Shown here piece by piece: positions 1 through 11,800 of a stretch of 64,000 bases of DNA. Below the pieces are notes generated by a model. That model had not been told where the DNA came from, ran no database searches, and saw only the letters and a list, made by a program, of their open reading frames with translations. How positions within the stretch are numbered: position 1 is the stretch's first letter; each line of letters begins with the position of its first letter. Source of the stretch: Eurosta solidaginis (taxonomy: Eukaryota > Arthropoda > Insecta > Diptera > Tephritidae); NCBI RefSeq assembly GCF_040869045.1, contig NC_090319.1, forward strand, positions 63,708,779 through 63,772,778, written 5' to 3'. The position numbers were made by a program, and so were the translations under genes.

Positions 1-117
1 CATTAACGTCACCATATGTTTCCGCTGTCGAACTTAGCCCAAGTAACTCGTTTAGTGCCTGTTTCAATCCTTGGCTACGATTTGCAAAAGGCTTAACTGC
101 CTCAACTTATAATTTAT

Positions 118-1162
118 TTATTTTCTGTAAGCAAAAAGCTTGGATAGCATTTTGAGATTCCCGGGCCCCTCCAAAGCCCGGGCCCGGGGTAAATGACCCC
201 CTAACCCCCCCTCCCCTCCCCCTCTCGTCGGGCCTGTTCTTGACTGTTGGGAGTTAATTTTTTGTGATAATTTCGGGATTTTTTCGTTGGGATCATTCCG
301 AGACTATTATGAGATCATTTCGGCATTGTTTTAGTTACTGTTTCGAAATCAATGTGAAAATGTGTTATGGAACATTTCGGGATTATTTACACAATTGTTT
401 CGGGACTATATCGAGATTGTTTCGGGACCATTTTAAGATTGGTATGGATCTTGGGATCATTCCGGAGCCATTTCGAAAAAGTTAGGTTGTTTCATTTGCG
501 ACTATTACGGGATAATTTTGGTATTATTTGTAATCATTTAGCAGGGTTCGGAAAAATAAATTTACGAATACGAAAAGTTATCGGTTTGTTTTGATTATCA
601 GACTGTTATCGGCATATTAAAAGTTTGTTATCGACGATTTATGGGCTTGTTATCAATAGAAACTGTTCTCGAAGGAATATCGGTATTATTCACGTGTCAT
701 CGGTTTATTACCGAAAAGTTACCGAAAAAATATAGCTTTTAAAGCTATCCCTTGGCATGTGGGAATAGATGGAAATGAAAAAGTGGATGGGCTAGCTAAG
801 CTTTGACCATAGACGTTTCAATCAGATTGGGCGAGATTAAAAGAAGGCGAGTGCTGCGCATGATTGACCAGGCAGGAAAAGCGTAGAACCAAGCGCGGGG
901 CTGCAAATCGTCGAAGATTATATGCAGGTCTTTCAACCTTAGACTAACCAATTTACTCTTATCATTGAAAATAGTGGACTGTAGGCTCGTGATGAGTATT
1001 CCATTTCACTGCCTTCTGCCGTCACATGCTTTTAAATTAGGACAGTCAGGCCCGACGAGAGGGGGGGGGGGGCGCTGAGGGGCTCCTTACCCCTGGGCCT
1101 GGGCTTTGGAGGGGCACGGTAATCTCAAAATGCTAACCAAGCTTTTTGCTTACAGAAAATAA
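118..1162. mobile_element. composite unit with ~120-bp GC-rich inverted repeats
   Basis: Bases 118-236 and 1047-1162 are inverted copies. Both read (inward) 'TTTTCTGTAAGCAAAAAGCT', then an AGCATTTTGAGATT block, a GGGCCC-rich block, a C tract and CTCTCGTCGGGCCTG. Between them are degenerate 'ttcgggat' repeats (about 240-560), 'gttatcgg' repeats (about 565-740) and a piece of a LOA-type LINE (745-1041). No clear target duplication is seen. It could be a foldback DNA transposon that captured a LINE piece, or two opposite insertions of one retroelement end (an AATAAA lies at each outer edge). Confidence 0.6.
745..1041 (+). pseudogene. LOA-type LINE fragment (RNase H to C-terminus)
   Basis: About 300 bp similar to the element at 32417-34835, corresponding to roughly 34190-34515. 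It contains the segment for the PGHMGIDGNEKAD RNase H motif, with a deletion after the Leu-Ala-Lys codons and several substitutions. It has no intact frame. It stops abruptly at 'tttaaattag', where the GC-rich inverted repeat begins. Confidence 0.85.
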
Positions 1163-1690
1163 AAGAAACCACACCTTTAATCACCTTTCGTAGATAGCAT
1201 TTTAAATTTCAACAAATTTTATAAATCTTTTAACGTGTCTGCACCCCGCATAAGGTGTTGTTGGTTTTTGGCGTTGGCTTTGTAGCATAAAGTTGAATTC
1301 GTTTTCTGTTCCAGCAGAAAAATTCGGTATGATGCAAATTCTTATACAGCGATATACATGTATGTATGTATGTATGTAAAAACGTTGGCGATAACAGTTT
1401 TTTGAAAAAAAAAAAACCAGATAACTTTTGGGTTTTGGGGAGTGTTTTGGTTGGAAAATAGACCCTTTCGCTATTTTTTTCCGCAGGCTCCAAAATTATT
1501 TTTTTGGGTATGCGTAGTGGAACTTTTTCTTCCTAAGCCCAAATCCTATCGAAAAATCGATGGCGCGATATCGGTTAATAAATCGACTCAGCCTAATACG
1601 TATGCATGTATACGCTTAAATATACTTTGTATATACAAATGCATATAAATATGTAAAAGGTGGTAATTTTGATTTTGAGAATTCGTTCAT
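1163..1690. other. intronic sequence, nothing recognised
   Basis: No coding or repeat structure recognised apart from a short (TATG)n run near 1357-1377 and an 11-bp A run near 1408. The short open frames here have no family character. Confidence 0.5.
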
Positions 1691-1734
1691 TTTAGTATGG
1701 GGGCCCGTATTTTTTTGCCCCCGGGCCCGGATTT

Positions 1735-2240
1735 TCTCTCGGCGGCCCTGAGGACAGTGATAGTGGATGAAGGGGGCGGGTTGGAGATGGAAATGATCAA
1801 GCACGTTTTGTGCCCGTGCTCTACGCTCGCAAGGCTAAGACTACAGCTTTTACAGCTATCAAGATCTAGAAGCAAAGAGCTGTTAGGACGAGCTTCTCTT
1901 CCAATTTGCATCGTGCTCCTTTAAATTTTTGCTTAAAATTAGCGGGACGGGATTTACATGTTTCATGGCAAAAATACACACGAAATGCTTGCCAAATCAC
2001 TGCCAAGGGGCCACTTGGTGTGATAAGCGGAGCACGCAAACAACGGCACCCGCTGCAAGTAGAATGGCTCCTAAACAGCTTATAGTGTTTGCCATGAGGA
2101 CGGAGTTATTTCATAACATAGGTCCTGATAGGGGGTTTCAGTTTGGTCGCTTCGCAAATTTCTGGCAAAACTATGGACGCATTCAGTCTATGTGAGGTCC
2201 TCATGGACCAGTCGGTTCAACCATATCTAACCTATCCTAG
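1735..2240 (+). pseudogene. LOA-type LINE 3' fragment, split by a SINE
   Basis: The left part (about 1735-1883) matches the C-terminal zinc-knuckle region of the LINE at 34550-34660 ('gatcaagcacgttttgtgcc'). The right part (about 2060-2240) matches its last codons and 3'UTR ('ggacggagttatttcataac' through 'gtgaggtcctcatggacc'). The two halves are contiguous in the 32-kb copy, so the sequence between them is an insertion. A GGGCCCGG-rich tract at 1698-1733, like the inverted repeats near base 180, abuts the left end. Confidence 0.85.
1884..2045 (-). mobile_element. tRNA-derived SINE fragment
   Basis: Reverse-complement match to the SINE at 14334-14697: 'cttccaatttgcatcgtgct', then the CGGGACGG..TACATG block, the 'tgcttgccaaatcactgcc' block and a 'ggtgtgataagcggagcacgc' head. 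It has internal deletions. It splits the LINE fragment around it. Target duplications are not clear. Confidence 0.75.
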
Positions 2241-2244
2241 CTTA

Positions 2245-2330
2245 CATATACTTATCGATTTGTTATCGTAAAAATATCGAAAACTGATCGATTTGTTATC
2301 GAAAAAACATTTATTTGCCATGATTTTTTG
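2245..2330. repeat. TTATCGATTTG repeats
   Basis: Several diverged copies of 'cttatcgatttgttatcg' lie directly after the LINE 3' end. The same motif family occurs at 565-740 and, reversed, at 17400-17880. Confidence 0.6.
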
Positions 2331-2350
2331 TCAAAAAACCATTATCTGAA

Positions 2351-3120
2351 CGATCGGTTGTATGGGATATATATTATATATAGCTCCGATCGAAGTGAGT
2401 TTTACAGGAAATCTTCTATGATATATTAGAATATACATCACGAAGGTTCACGTTTTTATATTGGAAATTAAGGGAGAAATGGCTAAAAATCTTTCTATCT
2501 GATCGATCGGTTGTATGGGATATATATTATATATTTTCATGAAATCTTCTATGATATATTAGAATAAATATCACCAAGTTTAACGTTTTTATATTGGAAA
2601 TTAAGGGAGAAATTGCCAAAAATCTTTCTATTTGAACGATCGGTTGTATGGGATATATATTTTATATAGCTCCGATCAAAGGGATTTTTTCAGAAAATCT
2701 TCTATGATATATTAAAATATACGTCACCGAGTTTCACGTTTAAACTTTCCAAATTAAGGGAGAAATGGCCAAAACTCTTTCTATCTGAACGATCGGTTGT
2801 ATGGGATATAACTATATATAGCTCCGATCAAAGTGATTTTTGCAGGATATCTTCTATTATATATTAGAATATATATCACTGAGTTTCACATTTATATTTT
2901 ATAAATTGCGGCAGGAATGACCAAAATCGTCTTATCTGAAAGATCGGTTGTATGGGAGATATATGTTATAGTGGTCCGAACCTACCGGATCCGACAAATA
3001 TCTAATATAATACAAAAATACATCCTTGTGCCAAATTTCATTGAGATATCTCAAAATTTGAGGGACTAGTTTGCATTCAAACAGACAGACGGACAGACAG
3101 ACGGACATGACAATATCAAC
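2351..3120 (+). repeat. tandem array of ~152-bp units
   Basis: Units start with CGATCGGTTGTATGGGATAT at 2351, 2504, 2637 and 2790, and a variant at 2941, so spacings are 153, 133, 153 and 151 bp; the second unit has an internal deletion. Each unit has 'tatatagctccgatc' and 'attaagggagaaatggcc' blocks. The array ends in a GACAGACGGACAGACAGACGGACATG tract followed by 'gccctgatcaattcggtata'. Similar GACGGACGGACATG ends are seen in the long elements at 7.7, 44.6 and 62.0 kb. It lies about 220 bp beyond the 3' side of GluClalpha exon 4. Confidence 0.8.
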
Positions 3121-3341
3121 TCAGTTCGTCGCCCTGATCAATTCGGTATACTTAATGGTGAGTCTATCTTCTATATATCTCAACGTTACAAACATCGGAC
3201 CAAAGTTAATATACGATTTCATGTTCATGAAAGGTATAAAAATTGAATTAGCGCTTGTGTGGGAGGCACACAGTATTTCGCGTTTTCTGAAAATTGCAAT
3301 TTTTTTAGTTGTTTGCTATAATTTAATAGTTTCCACTTTAC

Positions 3342-3411
3342 CTTGTATATCATCGAATTTCAGTCGCTCATCTGTCCACTGTTCGCGAAATGTTAACTGC
3401 ACGCTGTATTC
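3342..3411 (-). CDS. GluClalpha: GluClalpha exon 4
   Basis: 70 bp. The acceptor GTACAG precedes G at 3411 and the donor GTAAAG follows G at 3342. It encodes residues 82-104: EYSVQLTFREQWTDERL followed by KFDDIQ, then the first base of the next codon. The stretch FREQW-DERL is a hallmark of insect GluCl and related GABA-type subunits, in the beta-strand 2 region next to the agonist-site loop D. It starts on a full codon, as both exon 3 variants require. No candidate for the following exon is present between here and base 1. Confidence 0.95.
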
Positions 3412-4529
3412 CTGTACGCACGCAAAAATGCATGCAAAAAAATTTCGATTAGTAAAATACATTGTAAGTCAATAATCAACTAATATACTTAATTATAATA
3501 ATAATAAATGAGTGATTAATATTTTTTACAATGAATGTTTGGTTGGTACTAATAAACTACAATGGATTTTCTGTTTAACTAAAGCGCTCGTTGGAATATT
3601 TTTTTTTTTTGCCGGGCATTGCGTTCTTTCGCAAAAGGGTGAAATGGATTAATTGCATAAAACAATTTTTTTGTGAATATTTTTTTTGTTATTTTTAATG
3701 AATTTGAATGGGGTTCTACGCATATATGTAATTAGCAAAATAAGGAATTCGTCAAAAAGTTTATATAAGCTTTGATATATTGTTTTAGCGGTATTTTTTT
3801 TTTGCGTATGCAATTTTGTGAATGGGTAATAATAAATCGCACGGCTGATTGGGTGACTATTTAAAAGCGAATTTAAATCTGAAATCATGGCTAATACGAA
3901 TATTGTGGAATGGGCGTTATTCTCGATTGTTTGCTTCTTTTTTTATGGGTTCTATGTTTTCGTTATGTGACGTTTTGCATTGTTTTCATTGACTCTCAGT
4001 AGATCGGTTTTCTTAATTTCTAAAGGGCTTATTTTTTATATGTATATATTTCCAATTGTCTCCTCTGAAGCGGGTAGTGATGATTCGGTGTAAGTAATTT
4101 TTCGCATAAAAAAATATATGTGGTTTTTCAAGCATTTCAAAAACATATTTATACAGATCAAGCAAGTAAGCGTTATATTCATTCCAAAATACATAATGCA
4201 ACATCAAAAGCGTATGCAATACCGTAAGCGACTAGCAAAAATTAGATAGGTTAGTATACGTCGATTTATAAGATATTATGGTAACGTCTCATGCAACTTG
4301 TGCGAGGTTTTCAATTTCAAAACAAAAAAAAAACAAAATTCAAACGTATTTGAAAAGTACAATGTAATATTAGGCGATTTTATTACAAACTTGTAGACAA
4401 ACATTCCATAAAATAAAATTAGCATTCCATAAAAATAGTTATATATAACATATGGTTATTTAATAAATAATGTATACATATATGTATTCAAATATATCTA
4501 AGTATATATATTTACTCCTAACCTCTTTG
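3412..4529. other. intron 3 sequence, nothing recognised
   Basis: AT-rich sequence next to the exon 4 acceptor. I see homopolymer runs but no coding, TIR or tandem structure. Confidence 0.5.
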
Positions 4530-4860
4530 GCCCAGTTTTTTAGTAGTTGGTTAAACTTAGCATAGACTTGACTTGACTTGGCGTAAATTTGGCAACTTAG
4601 CCACGATTATACTCCACTTAGCGCATACAATCTGGCATCATAATCAATATGAGAAAATGTCAAAATGAAATGGAAACAAAGAAATGGCATCTCAAAATGT
4701 AAACGTCACTTAGAACTTACATAGAAAATCTAAATTAAACAGACTTCTAAGTCAAGTTAAGTGTTGCTAAGTTTTGAGTAATCAGTAACATGCAATGTTC
4801 ATTTAACAGAACTGTAAGTGACAATTCTCAAGTCAAGTCTATGCTAAGTATCAGTAATGG
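4530..4860. mobile_element. MITE with CTTAGCATAGACTTGACTTG inverted ends
   Basis: CTTAGCATAGACTTGACTTG at 4556-4575 is matched by its inverted copy ending at 4848 (CAAGTCAAGTCTATGCTAAG; 293 bp between extremes). Outer sequence 'ggcccagtttttt' at the left and 'cagtaatgggcc' at the right extends the symmetry. Non-coding. It lies at the edge of the repeat that follows. Confidence 0.6.
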
Positions 4861-6200
4861 GCCCTTAAGCTTAAACTTAGTATGCTTAAACTGTAGTCAA
4901 ATTTAAATTTCAGAGCAGTTTTTCAGTCGCAGTTTAAGGCCGCCTTTGGGGTAGGCTTTTTTGTACGGCAACAGTGCTCTTTTATTATTAGATAATTTGT
5001 AAATACGGCAACAGCGGGATTTCGATTACCCAACAAACATGGAAAAATATTTCTGCAGTCTTGGAGAAATATATACTTAGTTCTGGAGTTGATTTTCAAC
5101 ATCATTCATGAACTATTCTTAAACCTGATAGTATTCAAGTTGTTATCCAACATCAATCCTTTGAGAAATTTTGTTAAATTTATAGTTATCGAGTTGGCCT
5201 TCAACGTCATTCTCAATTTTTTTTCCAACCTTTGAAAGGTTTTGAGAAATGTACAGTTCTCAAATGAATATTCAACACATCTCTCCAGTTGGTATACTAC
5301 ATTGGATGTCGAGTCGAGGTGGAGTTGAAAAAAATTGTCTCTAAGGTGGTAACACCAAAGCCAAAAGCTGTTTATTGTGAGAAGTCAGCAAGTGGTTGAT
5401 AGCATTAATGAAACGTTATAAACATATGTATTTAATTAGCGAGCTTTGCTCATATTGCTTTATACAATGGTTTTTGTAATTGATATTAGAGAAAAATTGT
5501 AAGTTTACAAACGGCGATGGTTACTAGGACATGTTTCTGAATTTCACTTCTTCATCAGCTAGCTTTTCGGGAGCTGAGCGTTGAACTCGAGTCTCCAACA
5601 TTCATATCAGTGCAAGCCTTTTTTAGCTGCTACGCCATATGAATGTTCCGTTGTTCGCTGTACAATTGGTCTCTAAGAGTTGCCTTTCTTGTTTATATTC
5701 CTTTTGATCACCATGTAGGCACATACACTCTGTATGTAGTTTATTCCTAATGGTGTGGATATGATTTTTAGGCGTGCTTTTGAAAGCTTAGTAACATTTG
5801 TTCGGATTTTTACAGTATTTGTTTTTAATACTTCCGCTGTTACTATTATATCAATATGATCATATGTATTTAATTAGCGAGCTTTGCTCATATTCAACGA
5901 GTTCAACGCTCAGCTCCCGAAAAGCTAGCTGATGAAGAAGTGAAATTCAGAAACATGTCCTAGTAACCATCGCCGTTTGTAAACTTACAATTTTTCTCTA
6001 ATATCAATTACAGAAACGTTATAAATTTAAAAAAATTATGCAAGTTTTATTTTAGTGAAAATGCTGCAGTGTTGGAATCCTTCATTTGAGTTCAATTAAA
6101 GAACCACACTTGATTACAAGTTGAGAAGTATTTTTTTTTTTCACCTTAAGTGACAGCATTTTTTGCTTTATGAAAGATTCCCTTTTTTGCTGAGAGCTGA
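4861..6200. repeat. dispersed repeat copy A (interrupted)
   Basis: Bases 4861-5422 plus 6026-6200 are one copy of a repeat also present at 54128-54870: shared blocks are 'gagcagtttttcag', 'cagtttaaggccgc', 'gtacggcaac', 'cccaacaaacatgg' and 'ttttgctgag'. The 54-kb copy runs straight through the point where 5423-6012 is inserted here and so represents the empty site. Non-coding. Confidence 0.7.
5423..6012. mobile_element. inverted SINE dimer with 13-bp target duplication
   Basis: Flanked by perfect GAAACGTTATAAA copies at 5410-5422 and 6013-6025. Inside, about 5480-5590 and 5895-6012 are long inverted copies (arms contain 'tttacaaacggcgatggtta' and its complement). The left arm read on the minus strand begins with a tRNA-like head near 5640 ('tggcgtagcagc' as box A, 'gagttcaacgctc' as box B). 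The right arm starts at its box B on the plus strand. A 34-bp direct repeat ('catatgtatttaattagcga' and following) sits at 5423 and again near 5860. It reads as two tRNA-derived SINE copies in opposite orientation inserted as one unit. Confidence 0.65.
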
Positions 6201-6211
6201 AAAAAATACAA

Positions 6212-7865
6212 ACAAGTAAGGAAGGCTAAGTTCGGGTGTAACCGAACATTACATACTCAGCTGAGAGATTTGGAGACAAAATAAGGGAAAATCACCATGT
6301 AGGAAAATGAACCTAGGGTAACCCCCGAATGTGTTTGGGTATCGAATGGAAAGGTATTAAAGAGTATTTTAAAAGGGAGTGGGCCATAGTTATATAGGTG
6401 GACGCCTTTTCGAGAAATCGCCTCAACGGTATACCAGGAGTGACTCTAGAATGTGTTTGTACAATATGGGTATCAAATTAAAGATATTAATGAGGGTTTT
6501 AAAAGGGAGTGGCCCTTAGTTGTATATGTGAAGGCGTTTTAGACATATCGACCAAAATGTGGACCAGGGTGACCCAGAACATCATCTGTGGGGTACCGCT
6601 TATTTATATATGTAATACCACGAACAGTATTCCTGCCATGATTCCAAGGGCTTTTGATTTCGCCCTGCAGAACTTTTTCTTTTACTTAATATGGTAAGTG
6701 TCCCACCCATTTGCAAAGTTTTTTCTAAAGTTATAGTTTGCCTCAAAAAACCAATCCACCATGTTTCATCCCTTTTTTCGTATTTGGTATAGAATCATGG
6801 CATTTTTCGAAATTTTCGATATCAAAAATGTGGGCGTGGTCATAGTCAAATTTCGCCCATTTTTAATACCAAGATAAACTGAGTTCAAATAAGTACGTGA
6901 ACTAAGTTTAGTAAAGATATATCGATTTTTGCTCAAGTTATCGTGTTAAGGGCCGAGCGGAAGGACAGACGGTAGACTGTGTATAAAAACTGGGCGTGGC
7001 TTCAACCGATTTCGCCCATTTTCACAGAACACAGTTATCTTCATAGAAGCTATGCTATTACCAAATTTCACAGGGATTGGTAAATTTTTGTTCGACTTAT
7101 GGCATTAAAATTATTCTAGACAAGTTAAATGAAAAAGGGCGGAGCCACGCCCGTTTTCAAATTTTCTTTATTTTTGTATTTTGTTGTACCATATCATTAC
7201 CGGAGTTGAATGTTGACATAATTTACTTATATACTGTTAAGATATTAAATTTTTTGTAAACATTTTACTTTAAAATTCTTTTTTTTTAAGTGGGCGTGTT
7301 CGTCTTCCGATTTTGCTAATTTTTATTTAGCACACAAATAGTGATAGGGGTAATGTTATTGCCAAATTTCATCATGATATCTTCAACGACTGCCAAATTA
7401 CAGCTTGCAACCCTTATAAATTACCTTATTTTATAAGTGGGCGGTATCACGTCCATTGTCCAAAATTTTACAAATTTTCTATTTTGCGTCATAAGGTCAA
7501 CCCATCTACCAAGTTTCATCGTTTTATCCGTCTTTCGTATTGAATTATCGCACTTTTTCGGTTTTTCGAAATTTTCGATATCGAAAAAGTGGGCGGGGTT
7601 ATAGTCCGATTTCGTTCATTTTTAACAGCGATCTGAGATGTATGCCCATGAACTTACATACCAAATTTCATTAAGATACCTGAAAATTTACTCAAGTTAT
7701 CGTGTTTATGGACAGATCGACGGACGGACATGGGTAAATGAATTTCTTTTTTTGCCCAGATCATTTTGATATATAGAAGTCAATATCTATCTCGATTAGT
7801 TTATGCCGTTATGCGAACAAAATTAATATACTCTTGGTAGCTCTGCTCAGCTGAGTATAAAAAAA
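6212..7865 (+). mobile_element. long non-coding element ('taagttcgggtgtaaccgaac' family), copy 1
   Basis: Begins AAGTAAGGAAGGCTAAGTTC and GGGTGTAACCGAACATTACA, ends CTCTGCTCAGCTGAGTATAA. About two units of the ~128-bp minisatellite lie at 6310-6590, followed by blocks such as 'gccctgcagaactttttc', 'tgggcgtggcttcaaccgat' and a GACGGACGGACATGG tract near 7717. The reverse copy at 44491-46950 and the partial copy at 60915-62182 share the order of blocks. No coding frame is maintained between copies. The superfamily is not certain; it is a common fly repeat type. Confidence 0.75.
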
Positions 7866-8357
7866 GCTTTGATCCTTGACTGAGAAATATAAAAGTGGCA
7901 GTAAGTTCCGTTATCATTAACTTCAATTAAATATAACTTTCATTTTATTTGACAGTTCACCAAACGATTTCTGTCAAATAAAATGCCAGTTATCGTTAAT
8001 CGAAGATGGTGAAAACAGTACTAAGAGTGTGAAAGAAGTTGCCCATAATGTATAAACCATTTACCTAGCTACGGTGTTTTCACGGTATACAAAAGTTTTG
8101 TACTTCTTCTTAAACACGATCAACCATTTTTCAAGGTTTGAAATTTACAAAAAAAAAAGTTATAAGTTATAGTTTGATTGAAAGGAAAACAACACATACC
8201 TTCGTGCATTTAAAGACTAACAAAATTTCGAAAATTTTTTCAGAAAGTGTTTCTTTTGGCCGCCTTTATTTGGCAAAGAAAAAGGGTACACATTCAATTT
8301 TTTTTTAAATGCTGTTTTTTTTTTTACTCTTCGTCCGGAAAAAACCATATTTTTATA
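7866..8357. other. intron 3 sequence, nothing recognised
   Basis: AT-rich; no coding or repeat structure recognised. Confidence 0.5.
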
Positions 8358-8899
8358 CCGTTTTCACACAGAAACTTAATCGAATCACTATTCTATTTAA
8401 TGAAATAATTAAGTTTCCCTTTTCATACAGGGTCTTTTGCTTCATTAAACGAACATCTGTCAGTGGCCCCAAAAATATTTTGTTTTTACAAAAAATAGTT
8501 AAAATGGAAAGCAGCCGTTTCCTTCTTAACTATAAATACAATTAAAATAAAATACATGCGCAACTACCCATAGAGTTGCACCTAACCAAATATGTGCCTA
8601 TTTTCGCAAAAAGGCCATATTATCTTTTGCAGCAAATGCAGATATTTAAATTTTGAAATTTTTTCGTGTTTTTCTATTTTTCGTAAATTATTAAAAATAA
8701 TTTATTTTTGATTGTCATTTATTAAATTGACAATAAAATTCGAAGTACCAAGCAAAACCGACTGGATCTTTCACTCGATTAGGCATTCAATAAAGCCAAT
8801 AATGAGGTAATAAAGAATTTGTATTTTGAATGGAAGATTGAGTTCAATTAGGGCCTTAATTTGGAAAACTTAATTCATTAAGCCTCTGTGTGAAATTGG
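8358..8899. mobile_element. MITE with TTTTCACACAGA inverted ends, copy 1
   Basis: Left end CCGTTTTCACACAGAAACTT; right end in reverse complement reads CCAATTTCACACAGAGGCTT. Internal 'tcgattaggcattcaataa' and 'ttgagttcaattagggcctt' blocks match the copy at 16480-16989. Non-coding. Confidence 0.7.
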
Positions 8900-11800
8900 C
8901 ATTAATTTTTATTTCAATGTAGACATATTTTCGATATTGGAAGGATATTGCTTGCCAAATTTCACGTCGGTGTCGGCATTATCACGAACGAAATAATACA
9001 CGAAAGAAAGTACAACGTACAAACTAAATTTTACAATGGAAAATCGTTCCATGAAATATAGCTTTTCATGAATAAAACAATTTTTGGGTCCGATATTAAA
9101 CGAAACAGTAATTGCACAAAACATATTCGATGAACTGAATTTTTGTTTGACTTTCAAAAAACAGAGGACCGAAATACTTGTACTTCCGAATACCTAGGAA
9201 GGGCAATACAGCTGGTTTTCTTAGGAAACATTGAAAATAAATATTTTTCACATATGCGTAAGAATTAATGAGTTTGAGATGACTTAAAATTTTTTTTTTT
9301 TTATTAAATTATTATATATATTTGAGTAGCAAAAAAATTTTGTACGAATATGTTTTTTTATTCGTCCAGAAGATTTATTTTAATGCTATTTTTCTTTCCA
9401 GTATTGCTCCCTTTCTTATAAATAAATATTCTTTAACTAATGTTTTACAAAGCTCAAAAAATATTTACCCCTTAAATTTTATTTACTTAAAATATATTGC
9501 TATGTTCCGACCCTAAAGCAATCATCCATTGTCAAGAAGAATACTCACAAAAATCATACTACTGTACTGAATAATAGTTTTTTTGATATCTACTAGGATC
9601 TGCGTAAAAGTACAGAACTTCACACTTCTTAAAAAGAAACTTTTAGAAAACAAGTCCGATTGCGCGGTGAATTTGAATTTCATACCTGCTCGGGCGCCAA
9701 TATTTCATAACGAATTTGGCATGCAGGTATGTATGTGTTGATGATTCGAAGTATAAATTTTTCAAAAAGTATTAAACAAATAAGTTTTAATGTTAAAGAA
9801 TTGTAGTTTTTTTTATTGGTTATTTAAGTGCGCAGCAAAATTTGGACAACACGAGTATTATTAATTATGAGAAAAAATATAAAAAGCTGAATTTTTTAAA
9901 CAATTTTCGCTTTATGCCAACTTCCATTTATGAATCAAAAACCCGTTAAATAAGACGGAAATGCATTGATTGAAGAGCAAATAAAGAACATTATTAAATT
10001 GTATACAGAGTTGCACAGAAAAAAATGTTTGGACATAAAGTTTTGATAAAACAGGAATACAAATCAAAGAGCCAAATGGAATTGGTCCTAGTTTTAAAAT
10101 GTTTACACTCTTTATAAAATCTTTACTATTTTTTAACTTTTCGCGTTGCAGTTTAGCTGGCACGTTTCCTAGAGAATGGTATACAAAATTTTGTTTAGTT
10201 TATAATTTTTTTTTTTTTAAATAAACTACCCTTATATAAACAAATATAAACTATTTGGTTCAAAAAATTTATATTTTTTTATGTCCATCCACATGCAACA
10301 ATTATGCAACTATTCATATGCAAGCAACAAAAACACAAACTGGGAGAGGAATTTTTACTTATCAGAGAATAGTAAAATCACATATATAAATTAAAACAAA
10401 CTTAGGGTTAAAAAGCAATAATCATTAACTCTAATGATTAAAAAAAAAATAATGATGCATAAAAAATAACTATAATAATAGTACTTTTAATAAACTAATA
10501 ATAAATTAAAGATAATAGCTATATTAACATAAGAAAAAAAAACAAGTAAATGAAAATAAAAATATGTTTCTTATGATGGTTAAATCTAAGAAAACCAAAT
10601 AAAAATATTTAATTAAATATATATATGAGTTAAATTTAAATATCCTAATGAGCATTTAATATATGTTTTTATTTATAGGCGACAAAGTTCTGCTAACATT
10701 ACTAACCTAGCATCGGCGAGTAGCTGAACATATACTACGAAACATTTAATTGAAGTAATAAAAAGGTTTTTTTTACTTCACTCGCACTTTTTATTTCCCT
10801 AATTATTGCGGAAGCTTACATAAATAATTATGTATTTTTCTTAATTGCACTTAAGTCAGTGCAAAGCGGGTGACATGTTTTTTTATTTATTTAAAAAAAA
10901 AAATCACATAACTTACTAATAGTTTCACGAAATATAGAGTTTATATAAGAAAATATTTTTGAACTAAATAGACGAAACTTAAATAAAAAAAATATTTTTT
11001 ATGAGTTTTGTGCGCCTACCTGTAATAATATCTATATGTACAAATATTAATTATACATTTTACATACATACCTTATTTATACAAATTTTTTTTTATCTAA
11101 CTACTATATAAAATGTATGCTTTTTAATTCTGTGTTCCTGCTTAAAATATAAAACTTACTTTTTTACAACCCAACAACTGTTTTTTTATATACAAATTGT
11201 TCAAACTAAAGTTTTTTTTTATCTTCCTGTAGGTATGCTTAGTAAACATATTTTATGTTTTAGTTTGTGTAATATATTGCGTTTTCAACAAACCCAAACT
11301 CCGTGGTTGCCAAATTCGACCGACTGCTAAAACACTTCTTAAAATATCGGAAGAAATATCGGAAAACACGTTTTAAGCCCGGTATCGATTATCAGAAAGC
11401 TAGAATAAAAAATTTAATTTCTGTTAAGAGATATTTTGCATAAAACAGTTGGCAAACACAGTGTTTGTGTTTGGTGGAAACATAGTATTCGTTCGATTGT
11501 ATTTTTTCCCCTTCTAAGAGTTGCTTTTCATATATAAGGATTAAGGCATTTTCACTTCTGTCCGACTTTTGAAGTTTCGTGTTAAAACTTTTTTTATAAA
11601 TTTTTCTTTTTGCAGCTTTGTGTGGTTAGCATATTCAAGATTGAACTTAAATAAATGAATAAAATAAGCATATAAAGGTATTTTTACAAAGTGTACTTGA
11701 AGTTGTGATGATTGAATGGGTCGAAGAAAATAAATTTAACAGTGATTCTAACAGTGCATTTCATGAAATCTTTAAGAAGGTAAATGAGTTTGATTATGCA

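Noticed and set aside
1230..1493. 87-codon open frame, minus strand
   Set aside because: Low-complexity composition with Lys/Phe/Thr runs from homopolymers; no family motif; lies in intron sequence.
3071..3475. 134-codon open frame on the plus strand over exon 4
   Set aside because: It is the antisense shadow of GluClalpha exon 4 plus repeat sequence; the real coding strand is minus.
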